Assembly: GCA_003164155.1 (NCBI GenBank)
Contig: PLSG01000336.1
Span: 1 to 5,385 of the forward strand
Origin: Parachlamydiaceae bacterium
GTDB lineage: Bacteria; Chlamydiota; Chlamydiia; Chlamydiales; Parachlamydiaceae
Direction of reading: 5' to 3'
Length of the DNA stretch: 5,385 nt
The notes beneath the pieces are model-generated. The model saw only the letters and a list, made by a program, of their open reading frames with translations, did not search any database and was not told where the DNA came from. Every line of letters begins with the position of its first letter. Position 1 is the first letter of the stretch. A program made the position numbers and the translations under genes. Shown piece by piece: positions 1 to 5,382 of this stretch.

Positions 1-86
1 ATTTTTTGGACGAAATTAAACCAATAGCCGCTTTGGCTAGCTGCTTCGCGGATTTGGCATGTAACCTTACCGCCGCAACATTTCAT

Positions 87-130
87 AAGGGGCCAAAGGA
101 ACATAAAAACTGTCCCTGTGGTCCTTTTTT
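87..130 (+). terminator. Intrinsic terminator hairpin, convergent with the ankyrin gene
   Basis: Positions 90-103 (GGGCCAAAGGAACA) pair with 111-124 (TGTCCCTGTGGTCC) around the 7-nt loop at 104-110. The stem has 11 Watson-Crick pairs, one G-T wobble and two mismatches, and three weaker pairs can extend it outward (87-89 with 125-127). Six T residues (125-130) follow directly on the + strand, as in a Rho-independent terminator. It would end transcription from a + strand gene lying mostly or wholly to the left of the window. Read on the - strand, the same hairpin lies just after the ankyrin stop codon but is followed only by CTTATG, so it would be a weaker terminator for that gene. Its position between convergent transcripts suggests a shared, asymmetric terminator. 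Confidence 0.62.
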
Positions 131-140
131 CCAAATAAAG

Positions 141-1901
141 TCACTTCTCTGCAAAAGCTTCATAGGGCTTCGCAGGCGGGAGCTTTCTCTCAGTACTTGC
201 TGCAGGAGCTATTTTGGAGCGGCTACAACAGCAAAGGCGCCTCCAAAGACTGCATATTCTGGCACAACGAGACACCTGGCGCTCTGACATAGATTTTCGT
301 TGAGAATGAAACGCGAACGTTCGACGAACTGGAGGAGATGAAGGTGAAGATAGCGTCGGAGAAGCCGGCGAAGCTGGAGCTGAAGAGGAAGTTAAGTCAC
401 TCTTCGCCGAAGTCTTTGTCTCACAGGGATTGGAAGGGGAAGACGGAGAACATTGCGTAGGAGATTGCACAGAGGAATTCAAATCTGGCGATAGCGGAGC
501 ACAAGAAGAGGAGATAGCGGAAGAACCAGACAAAGGGGAAGCTGGCGAAGCCACGAGCGACTGCTCAGAAAGACTAATTTCCACATTTGATCTATGCTCA
601 TAAATGGTGATGCGCAGCTCTGGTTCGACTATCGGCGGCCGCAACTCACAGACCAAGCTAGGGGCTAGCAAGGCAGATCTAGGCTGCGTGCGCGATGGAG
701 AAAGAGGAGGCGAAGCAGGAGAGAGCAAGGGACTAAACGGCGCCGGCGAATGCGCAGTTCTGCTAACTCTTGGAGAAGGAGGTTTGGGGATTTGAAGATA
801 AAACTTCCTATGAAAAACTTCCAGCATCTCATCGTTAGCTGTTTCAAGGGCAAGGGAGGGAGGAGTCTGACCATTTTGGTTCTTAACACTAACAATTGCT
901 CCTCTATTGCAGAAAAAGGAGACCATAGACACATCTTCATGGCGCACGGCAACATGTAAAGGGGTATTGCCTTCCTCATCTAGAGCATCTCTATCGGCGC
1001 CCCACCTCAACAAGAGATCTGCAACTTCGGGATTAGTACAACCGTGTAGTAGCGTCCGGTTTTTTGCAAAACGCATAGAGACATCCGAACCGGCGTTGAG
1101 CGCCACCTGAACCATCATTGCTTGTAAATCGCTTCCTCTGTATTTAGCGGTATAGTAATCCTCGATGGTCCAATCAATTTTATCCACCCTCTCTCGATAC
1201 TTTGCCAGCGCTGAAACAACCCCTCGCCGGCGGTCTGCAATCTTCATGCCATACATGGCAATCAGGCGGGCCTCATCGCCCTCACTCCATATGTCTCTGT
1301 GCTTCAGCTGAATGGAAGAAAATACTCCCAACGCTTGCTTTTGCATGCTTTCAGAAACTCCATGCCAAAAAAAAAGTTCGATTACATCCAGCGCCAAAAA
1401 TGGGAGCAAGGAAACGCAATCTCCTTTTAAGGAACGAATTTGCAACGCGCCAAAGTCTGCCAAGATATCGTCGATATTTTGGCAATCGCCCTCAACCGAA
1501 AACCTTAGCTGGCTGATCTTTTGCACATAGCTGTCGAGCACATCGACAGAGTCGGCGTATTTTAAAATGAGCGCATGGGTGAAAGCGCTACAAATGCGCT
1601 CAAGCAGACAATCCCTGTAATCGATCTCAAGACGCCGCACCTTTGAAGCCACCAGAGGATGATGATCTAAGCCCATTTTATTAAAGGTGGCACAAATAAA
1701 GAGGGCATGATAAAGCGGTAGGGAGTGATGAGATATATCCCCAATGGCTAGATTGACAATTTGCCAATGAATATAATTTGCGCGTACCGGATTACTAACT
1801 TTAAGTGGCGCCAGCCAGCCATCGGGCCGCATCAGGTCGTAAATTTCACACCCAGGGGTATATGATGGCATTGTAGAAAGCCGCCTTAAAGAAGGATCCA
1901 T
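141..1901 (-). CDS. Ankyrin-repeat protein with Ser/Pro-rich region, candidate secreted effector (586 aa)
   Basis: Residues 1-250 are mostly helical-looking and match no family I recognise. Residues about 254-275 look like the second half of an ankyrin repeat. Three further repeats follow at about 276-307 (TLLHGCTNPEVADLLLRWGAD), 308-340 (the best one, with GNTPLHVAV) and 341-367 (degenerate, TPPSLAL in place of TPLHLA). Residues 371-525 are rich in Ser and Pro, with about 16 SP dipeptides and SPASP three times. Residues 541-563 are basic and contain LCCC. There is no classical signal peptide. The start is well supported: AAGGAG lies 7 nt upstream of the ATG, while the in-frame ATG at codon 11 has no comparable site. 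Ankyrin repeats mediate protein-protein binding, and such proteins are common host-directed effectors in intracellular bacteria. Type III secretion and a host target are inferences. A T9 run lies in codons 176-179. The gene stands alone, divergent from the 198-aa gene and sharing a leader palindrome with it. Gene and ankyrin calls are firm; function is not. Confidence 0.88.
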   Translation of the reverse strand: MDPSLRRLSTMPSYTPGCEIYDLMRPDGWLAPLKVSNPVRANYIHWQIVNLAIGDISHHSLPLYHALFICATFNKMGLDHHPLVASKVRRLEIDYRDCLLERICSAFTHALILKYADSVDVLDSYVQKISQLRFSVEGDCQNIDDILADFGALQIRSLKGDCVSLLPFLALDVIELFFWHGVSESMQKQALGVFSSIQLKHRDIWSEGDEARLIAMYGMKIADRRRGVVSALAKYRERVDKIDWTIEDYYTAKYRGSDLQAMMVQVALNAGSDVSMRFAKNRTLLHGCTNPEVADLLLRWGADRDALDEEGNTPLHVAVRHEDVSMVSFFCNRGAIVSVKNQNGQTPPSLALETANDEMLEVFHRKFYLQIPKPPSPRVSRTAHSPAPFSPLLSPASPPLSPSRTQPRSALLAPSLVCELRPPIVEPELRITIYEHRSNVEISLSEQSLVASPASPLSGSSAISSSCAPLSPDLNSSVQSPTQCSPSSPSNPCETKTSAKSDLTSSSAPASPASPTLSSPSSPPVRRTFAFHSQRKSMSERQVSRCARICSLWRRLCCCSRSKIAPAASTERKLPPAKPYEAFAEK

Positions 1902-1908
1902 AGAAACG

Positions 1909-1914
1909 CTCCTT
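1909..1914 (-). promoter_or_regulatory. Ribosome binding site of the ankyrin gene
   Basis: On the - strand these bases read AAGGAG, a strong Shine-Dalgarno match, followed by a 7-nt spacer (1902-1908) and the ATG at 1901-1899. It selects the first of two nearby in-frame ATGs as the start. Confidence 0.8.
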
Positions 1915-1920
1915 AGCTAG

Positions 1921-1970
1921 TTAATACTTTAGATCCCCCACGGTTCCTTAGAGGAAGATCTGACCAGTTA
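1921..1970 (+). repeat. Leader palindrome, copy A
   Basis: The core is AGATC (1931-1935) paired with GATCT (1957-1960 plus 1961). Within it a 5-bp hairpin, TTCCT (1944-1948) with AGGAA (1952-1956) around loop TAG, abuts the outer stem. The more distal arms are degenerate in this copy. It aligns with copy B at 2192-2238 in the same DNA orientation, with two single-base gaps. It occupies the presumed 5' untranslated region of the ankyrin gene, ending a few bases before that gene's ribosome binding site. It could be an RNA leader structure, an operator, or a member of an intergenic palindromic repeat family. Confidence 0.6.
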
Positions 1971-2019
1971 CGCGAATACTTGAATAACTAATATGCAGGT
2001 GAATGATTGGTATACTCGA

Positions 2020-2065
2020 TTGGCGTTTTCTGCGGCATAAAAAAACACATGACAGAAAATACCAG
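2020..2065. other. Imperfect hairpin in the intergenic region
   Basis: Positions 2020-2032 (TTGGCGTTTTCTG) pair with 2053-2065 (CAGAAAATACCAG), with one mismatch and two wobble pairs if read as + strand RNA, around a 20-nt A-rich loop that includes A7. No T-tract follows on the + strand, so it does not look like a terminator. It could be an operator for the divergent promoters or a chance structure. Confidence 0.35.
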
Positions 2066-2132
2066 TTATTGGTTTAATCCCATCTAAATTGATACTCCAC
2101 TCCCCTTCCCTTCTGAGAACTCTGACACATAA

Positions 2133-2162
2133 CTGCCTTCTACGACACCTTGGCAGTATAGT
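2133..2162 (+). promoter_or_regulatory. Weak sigma-70-type promoter candidate for the 198-aa gene
   Basis: TATAGT (2157-2162) matches the -10 consensus at five of six positions. The best -35 at an 18-nt spacing is CTGCCT (2133-2138), which matches only three of six. If used, transcription would start near 2169 and the leader would be about 87 nt, with palindrome copy B transcribed. The placement is plausible but the -35 is poor. Confidence 0.28.
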
Positions 2163-2191
2163 TTATCAGGTTAAACAAGACTGATCAAGAG

Positions 2192-2238
2192 TAATTGGTT
2201 AGATCCCCCCAGGTCCTCCGAGGAGATCCAACCAATTA
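2192..2238 (+). repeat. Leader palindrome, copy B
   Basis: The arms TAATTGGTTAGATC (2192-2205) and GATCCAACCAATTA (2225-2238) are complementary at 13 of 14 positions. The interior holds CCCCCAGG (2206-2213) and a small hairpin, TCCT (2214-2217) with AGGA (2221-2224), which stacks directly on the outer stem. Six bases after the outer stem comes the AAGGAG of the 198-aa gene, so a folded leader could affect ribosome access. Relative to copy A the inner stem has lost one base on each side of the same pair, leaving pairing intact, which hints at selection for structure. Confidence 0.68.
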
Positions 2239-2244
2239 AGATCA

Positions 2245-2250
2245 AAGGAG
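2245..2250 (+). promoter_or_regulatory. Ribosome binding site of the 198-aa gene
   Basis: AAGGAG followed by a 5-nt spacer (TTTCT) and ATG at 2256. This strong site supports both the start and the reality of the gene. It lies directly downstream of palindrome copy B. Confidence 0.8.
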
Positions 2251-2255
2251 TTTCT

Positions 2256-2852
2256 ATGACAACGCCCGTTGACAAGATTTCATTTTTTCGTTATTCGTTT
2301 CCATCTGAAGCGGTTATATTGAGTTTCTTAAGTACAAATAGTAAAGTTCCGCTTGCTTTGGGTGCTAAAAAAAAAATCTGCATGATTACAGCTGAAGTAT
2401 TTAAAAATTGCACATGCACGGATAAAGAGCTATCTGAAAAGGTGCACGCCTTGACCCTTAGATATGCTGTCGAAAAGAAGCTGAAAGACCATACCACCGG
2501 CCTCATTTTCGATTCTCTCAAATCAGCCCTAACAGAGTGCTCCATTTTCAATCAGGCTGGGAAATTCAAACTTATAATAAAGAAAGCCAAAGCAGGCGAA
2601 AGCAAGCGCGCATTGCCCTCCTATGCAGTTCCTTGGCGTTTGAGACCACCCATTCTCATGACTTCAAACACATCGATCACCTCTTATGGAAAAGGGAAGA
2701 GCGTTGATAGGCAATTTCCACGTGTTGACGCTGCCCTGCGAAGGTCGCCTGGGACTCTTAAAACACCTCTAAAGGTAGCAGCCTTCCAAGCACCAATTTC
2801 GGCAATGCAGCGCGTATCCGCCATTTACAGCAAAACAAAGAAACCAAACTAA
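2256..2852 (+). CDS. Uncharacterised basic protein (198 aa)
   Basis: I do not recognise this protein. It is strongly basic, with Lys/Arg patches at residues 38-40, 74-77, 109-112 and 194-196. Residues 1-117 look like a compact, partly helical domain with CTCTDKELSEKVHAL near 52-66. Residues 118-198 look extended or disordered, with PWRLRPP, SYGKGKS and many Ser, Thr and Pro. There is no signal peptide or clear membrane helix. The strong ribosome binding site and a terminator-like hairpin after the stop argue that it is a real single-gene unit. An A10 run (2367-2376) spans codons 38-41, and a one-base gain or loss there leads to a stop within a few codons. It is divergent from the ankyrin gene and shares its leader palindrome, so co-regulation is possible. 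An effector or nucleic-acid-binding role would fit the charge, but neither can be shown here. Confidence 0.75.
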   Translation: MTTPVDKISFFRYSFPSEAVILSFLSTNSKVPLALGAKKKICMITAEVFKNCTCTDKELSEKVHALTLRYAVEKKLKDHTTGLIFDSLKSALTECSIFNQAGKFKLIIKKAKAGESKRALPSYAVPWRLRPPILMTSNTSITSYGKGKSVDRQFPRVDAALRRSPGTLKTPLKVAAFQAPISAMQRVSAIYSKTKKPN

Positions 2853-2867
2853 TACATTGTAAGCATC

Positions 2868-2961
2868 AAAATTGAGAGTGAAAGCATCCTCTGTAGGGGT
2901 GCTGTGTAGTGAATAATCCAGCACTATCAGGGGTGAATAAGGTGATTTCACCCTCAATTTT
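2868..2961 (+). promoter_or_regulatory. Nested inverted repeat, possible attenuator or anti-terminator
   Basis: AAAATTGAGAGTGAAA (2868-2883) is complementary to TTTCACCCTCAATTTT (2946-2961) at 15 of 16 positions. Between the arms lies an inner 6-bp stem, GTGCTG (2899-2904) with CAGCAC (2919-2924). The 3' arm is also the 3' half of the terminator hairpin at 2930-2962, so the long-range pairing and the terminator exclude each other. The element lies between the 198-aa gene and tyrB. It could regulate read-through into tyrB, act simply as a 3'-end structure, or be a small palindromic insertion. No leader peptide rich in aromatic or acidic residues is evident. Confidence 0.45.
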
Positions 2962-2962
2962 T
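2930..2962 (+). terminator. Intrinsic terminator after the 198-aa gene
   Basis: GGGTGAA (2931-2937) pairs perfectly with TTCACCC (2947-2953) around a 9-nt loop, with a further G-T pair at 2930/2954. CAA and then five T residues (2958-2962) follow. The stem is moderately GC-rich and the T-tract short, so it would be a moderate terminator of transcription from the 198-aa gene, about 80 nt after its stop codon. Confidence 0.55.
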
Positions 2963-3041
2963 AACATCTACAGTAGATTTAGTACAGCAGCGCATTTAAT
3001 TTGGCGAGGCCACAATTTAGTCTCTGCCAAAAGCCAAAATA

Positions 3042-3050
3042 TGCTATGCT
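3042..3050 (+). promoter_or_regulatory. Possible extended -10 promoter of tyrB-mreC
   Basis: TGCTATGCT contains the TGn extension followed by TATGCT, which matches the -10 consensus at four of six positions. No good -35 lies 17 nt upstream, which extended -10 promoters can tolerate. A start near 3057 would leave a leader of about 38 nt before the tyrB ATG and would exclude the longer in-frame starts upstream. Confidence 0.33.
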
Positions 3051-3084
3051 GGGACACACAAAACCCTTCGTCAACTAAAAATAC

Positions 3085-3087
3085 AGG
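3085..3087 (+). promoter_or_regulatory. Weak ribosome binding site deciding the tyrB start
   Basis: Only a short AGG (within CAGG) lies 7 nt before the ATG at 3095. The start is chosen mainly because the protein from this ATG begins exactly where the aminotransferase family begins. Longer in-frame starts (GTG at 2909, ATG at 3041) would add residues with no family resemblance. Confidence 0.45.
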
Positions 3088-3094
3088 CTCGCTC

Positions 3095-4300
3095 ATGTCA
3101 TTTTTCGACTCCCTTAACCTGCTGCAACCCGACCCCATATTTGGATTAACCGATGCCTTTGCCGCTGATAGGCGTTTCAATAAAGTCAATCTAGGAGCAG
3201 GCACCTATAAAGATGCTAAAGGCGCCCCATTTGTCTTATCCTGCGTAAAAGCTGCCGAAGCGCAGATTTTAGGGCTAAACCTCAACAAAGAATATCTGCC
3301 GATCAGCGGAGACCGCGCTTACCTTGCCGAATCGCTCAAACTGATCATTGGAGAAGAGCTAGGTGCAAAGCTTGGCGGGAATGTCTTTGGCGTGCAAACC
3401 ATCGGTGGAACATCTGCCTTGCGCATGGGGGCTGAATGCCTGATTCAAGCGGGTCACAAAAAGATATTCTTGCCCAACCCGACCTGGCCCAATCATCTAA
3501 ATATTTTCACCCGCGCTGGCATGCTTGTGCACACCTACCCCTACTATGATGCCAAGAAAAGACAGATCGACTTTCCGGCTCTGACCCAAGCTGTGCAAGA
3601 CATGCAGGCGGGTGATGTGATCATATTGCACGCCTGCTGTCACAACCCTACAGGCCTAGACCCCAGCATGGAACAATGGAAAGAGCTATCGGCTTTAATC
3701 AAAACCCAAAAAGTTTTCCCCTTTTTCGACCTGGCCTATCTGGGCTTTGGAAGTGGTTTGGACGTCGATGCACAGCCCGTGCGCCATTTTGCCGAGCAGG
3801 GGCATGAAATGTTCATCGGTTTATCTTATTCAAAGAACTTCGGACTGTATGGTGAACGCATAGGGGCCCTGGCCATGGTCGCGAAGACCCCTGAAATAGC
3901 CCTAAAGACGGAAAGCCACCTCAAATCGCTCATCCGCGCCAACTACTCCAACCCCCCTTTGCACGGCGAAAGAATCATCACGACCATACTGCAATCCAAT
4001 CTCAAGCAAGTCTGGATCGACGAGCTTGGCTCAATGCGCCAGCGCATCGAAGAAATGCGCCGCGCATTAGTAGAAGGCCTCACTAAATGCAGTACGCTGG
4101 TAGATTACAGTTTTATTGGGCAACAAAAAGGCATGTTTTCCTTCACCGGTCTACAGCCCGAAGAAGTACAGCGCTTGCGCGTGGAATATGGCATCTATAT
4201 GCCAGCTGATGGACGGATAAATGTAGCCGGCTTAAATCCTCAAAATATAGACTACGTCATGGGCGCGTTAGCTAACACGCTGCAAAAAACCCCCAGATAA
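3095..4300 (+). CDS. tyrB: Aspartate/aromatic amino acid aminotransferase (class I, PLP-dependent)
   Basis: This cytosolic enzyme transfers an amino group between aspartate or an aromatic amino acid and 2-oxoglutarate. The 401 residues match the 396-397 of E. coli AspC and TyrB. Family landmarks are in order: NLGAGTYKD (32-40), W131 in PTWPNH, N184 in CCHNPTG, D212 and Y215 (cofactor ring contacts), the Schiff-base lysine K247 in SYSKNFGLYGER, R255 (cofactor phosphate), R281 in IRANYSNPP and R374 in INVAGL. R281 and R374 correspond to E. coli R292 and R386, which bind the two substrate carboxylates, so all key catalytic residues are present. Both AspC and TyrB keep these residues, so aspartate versus aromatic preference cannot be decided. 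The symbol follows what I recall of the Chlamydia annotation; aspC is equally defensible. mreC starts 7 nt after the stop with no terminator between, so the two are probably co-transcribed. Possible upstream control elements are listed separately. Confidence 0.95.
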   Translation: MSFFDSLNLLQPDPIFGLTDAFAADRRFNKVNLGAGTYKDAKGAPFVLSCVKAAEAQILGLNLNKEYLPISGDRAYLAESLKLIIGEELGAKLGGNVFGVQTIGGTSALRMGAECLIQAGHKKIFLPNPTWPNHLNIFTRAGMLVHTYPYYDAKKRQIDFPALTQAVQDMQAGDVIILHACCHNPTGLDPSMEQWKELSALIKTQKVFPFFDLAYLGFGSGLDVDAQPVRHFAEQGHEMFIGLSYSKNFGLYGERIGALAMVAKTPEIALKTESHLKSLIRANYSNPPLHGERIITTILQSNLKQVWIDELGSMRQRIEEMRRALVEGLTKCSTLVDYSFIGQQKGMFSFTGLQPEEVQRLRVEYGIYMPADGRINVAGLNPQNIDYVMGALANTLQKTPR

Positions 4301-4307
4301 GCTTGTT

Positions 4308-5348
4308 ATGTATAGAAAATCACCACGCGCGCTTCTCATTCTTTTTGCAGCTATACTCTTAGCAATGAGCCTTTCGAAAAATGCCGGAGAAAAAATCAGG
4401 GGATGTACGGCGGCTTGTTTAGCTCCGGGATGGGAATCCCTCCACACGGCCATTGGCTATCTCAAGTCCCCTTTTAGCGGCGTGGCGGAAGCCTCCAGCG
4501 ACCACCCTACGCAATTTGCCGCCAAGCTCACCGTCAATGAAGAAATCTCCCGGCTGCAACTAGAAAATCAGCTGCTGAGCGTCGAACTGCAAAATCTGTC
4601 AGAGCAGCTAAAATATCAAAGCGCTATCGCGCGTAGATCTCCAAATGCCCCCCTCCCCCCCGCATCGATTCCTGCGCGTGTAATTTTCCGTGCGCCCTCA
4701 ACGTGGAATAGTTCTTTATGGTTAAACGTGGGTACTGCTGACAACCAGGGCTTGGATGGCATCTGCATTGCCAAAAACAGTCCGGTAGTTTTAGGAACAT
4801 CCATAGTAGGGGTGGTCGATTACGTAGGACTGCATCAATGCCGTGTCCGTCTGATCACCGATCCTGGCCTTAAACCCTCCGTGCGCGCACAGCGCAGCAC
4901 CACGGCCCAAGGCGTCTCTGCATCCCCAGAACACGGGCCAGAAACCTGGCTGTTAGCCAAGGGCGAGCTACATGGCAGCGGGCAGCCCTTATGGAGGACG
5001 CATGGGCAGCTGCTAAAGGGAATCGGCTTTAACTACGACTATGCAGATGAAGAAGGGCCCGCCAGAGATCTGCGCACGGGCAAACCGCTAGAAAGGCACT
5101 CAAAAGCTACAGCCATGCCCATTCTTAAAGTCAAGGACCTGCTGGTCACAACGGGAATGGATGGTGTATTCCCTAAAGGCCTTTGCGTGGCCGAAGTCAC
5201 CAAAGTTCACCTATTGAAAGAAGGCGATTACTATTACGAGTTAGAGGCTAAGCCCACAGCCGGAAATTTGGACGAACTTTCCATGGTCTTCATCTTGCCC
5301 CCGCTGGGGTACGACCCGGGCGATCAGCCGCCTGTGATAGGGCGTTAG
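4308..5348 (+). CDS. mreC: Rod shape-determining protein MreC
   Basis: MreC is a bitopic inner-membrane protein that links cytoplasmic MreB to periplasmic peptidoglycan synthases. The architecture is typical: a short cytoplasmic tail, one membrane helix at about residues 8-20 (ALLILFAAILLAM), a coiled coil at about 75-105 and the paired beta-domain at about 121-334. Signature stretches are STWNSSLWLNVG (131-142), RVRLITDPG (179-187) and DLLVTTGMDGVFPKG (277-291). The gap between LITDPG and DLLVTTG is about 90 residues, roughly twice that in E. coli, with an extra segment at about 222-268. C33 and C37 follow the membrane helix. The start has no clear Shine-Dalgarno and lies 7 nt after the tyrB stop, so translational coupling is likely. 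In Chlamydiae, without FtsZ, MreB-associated proteins are thought to act in septal peptidoglycan synthesis. mreB and mreD are not adjacent. The family call is firm. Confidence 0.93.
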   Translation: MYRKSPRALLILFAAILLAMSLSKNAGEKIRGCTAACLAPGWESLHTAIGYLKSPFSGVAEASSDHPTQFAAKLTVNEEISRLQLENQLLSVELQNLSEQLKYQSAIARRSPNAPLPPASIPARVIFRAPSTWNSSLWLNVGTADNQGLDGICIAKNSPVVLGTSIVGVVDYVGLHQCRVRLITDPGLKPSVRAQRSTTAQGVSASPEHGPETWLLAKGELHGSGQPLWRTHGQLLKGIGFNYDYADEEGPARDLRTGKPLERHSKATAMPILKVKDLLVTTGMDGVFPKGLCVAEVTKVHLLKEGDYYYELEAKPTAGNLDELSMVFILPPLGYDPGDQPPVIGR

Positions 5349-5382
5349 CACTTCGTCAATATTGAATTGATCAGGGCAGGAA

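Larger units (their letters stand above)
1902..2255. other. Divergent intergenic region (354 bp)
   Basis: This gap separates the ankyrin gene (-) from the 198-aa gene (+), so it should hold two divergent promoters. It contains palindrome copy A (1921-1970), a hairpin (2020-2065), a weak promoter candidate for the + strand (2133-2162), palindrome copy B (2192-2238) and a ribosome binding site at each end. ACCAGTTA occurs twice (1963-1970 and 2061-2068). No coding sequence or tRNA is apparent. I found no convincing -35/-10 pair on the - strand; TATACC (complement of 2009-2014) and TATTAG upstream of copy A are possible -10 boxes without good -35 partners. Confidence 0.7.

Noticed and set aside
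1..27. Possible 3' end of a + strand gene closing at TAG (25-27), which would fit the terminator at 87-130
   Set aside because: Only eight codons are visible and other frames close or stay open equally well, so no coding call can be supported.
6..287. 93-codon + strand open frame starting with TTG
   Set aside because: It runs through the terminator hairpin and T-tract and then antisense through the 3' end of the ankyrin gene. It has no ribosome binding site visible and no family resemblance.
604..1530. Several + strand open frames of 60-104 codons, and one - strand frame, inside the ankyrin gene
   Set aside because: They are antisense or alternate-frame shadows of a well supported gene, with low-complexity Gly- or Ser-rich translations mirroring the SP-rich region.
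1753..1777. TTGACA and TATAAT, both perfect consensus boxes, on the + strand inside the ankyrin gene
   Set aside because: The spacer is only 13 nt, too short for a sigma-70-type promoter, and no + strand gene follows. An antisense transcript cannot be excluded, but the geometry argues against it.
2824..2858. TTTACA (2824-2829) as a -35 for a promoter just after the 198-aa gene
   Set aside because: At a 17-nt spacing the -10 would be AACTAA, a poor match, and better-looking TACATT lies 23 nt away.
2909..3094. 62-codon in-frame N-terminal extension of tyrB from GTG 2909
   Set aside because: It would include the terminator hairpin and the likely promoter, and its translation has no aminotransferase or targeting character. 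The family N-terminus begins at ATG 3095.
4404..4406. Cysteine after the MreC membrane helix (C33) as a lipoprotein attachment site
   Set aside because: It lies about 12 residues after the hydrophobic segment, preceded by KIRG, which is not a lipobox. MreC is normally anchored by its uncleaved helix.
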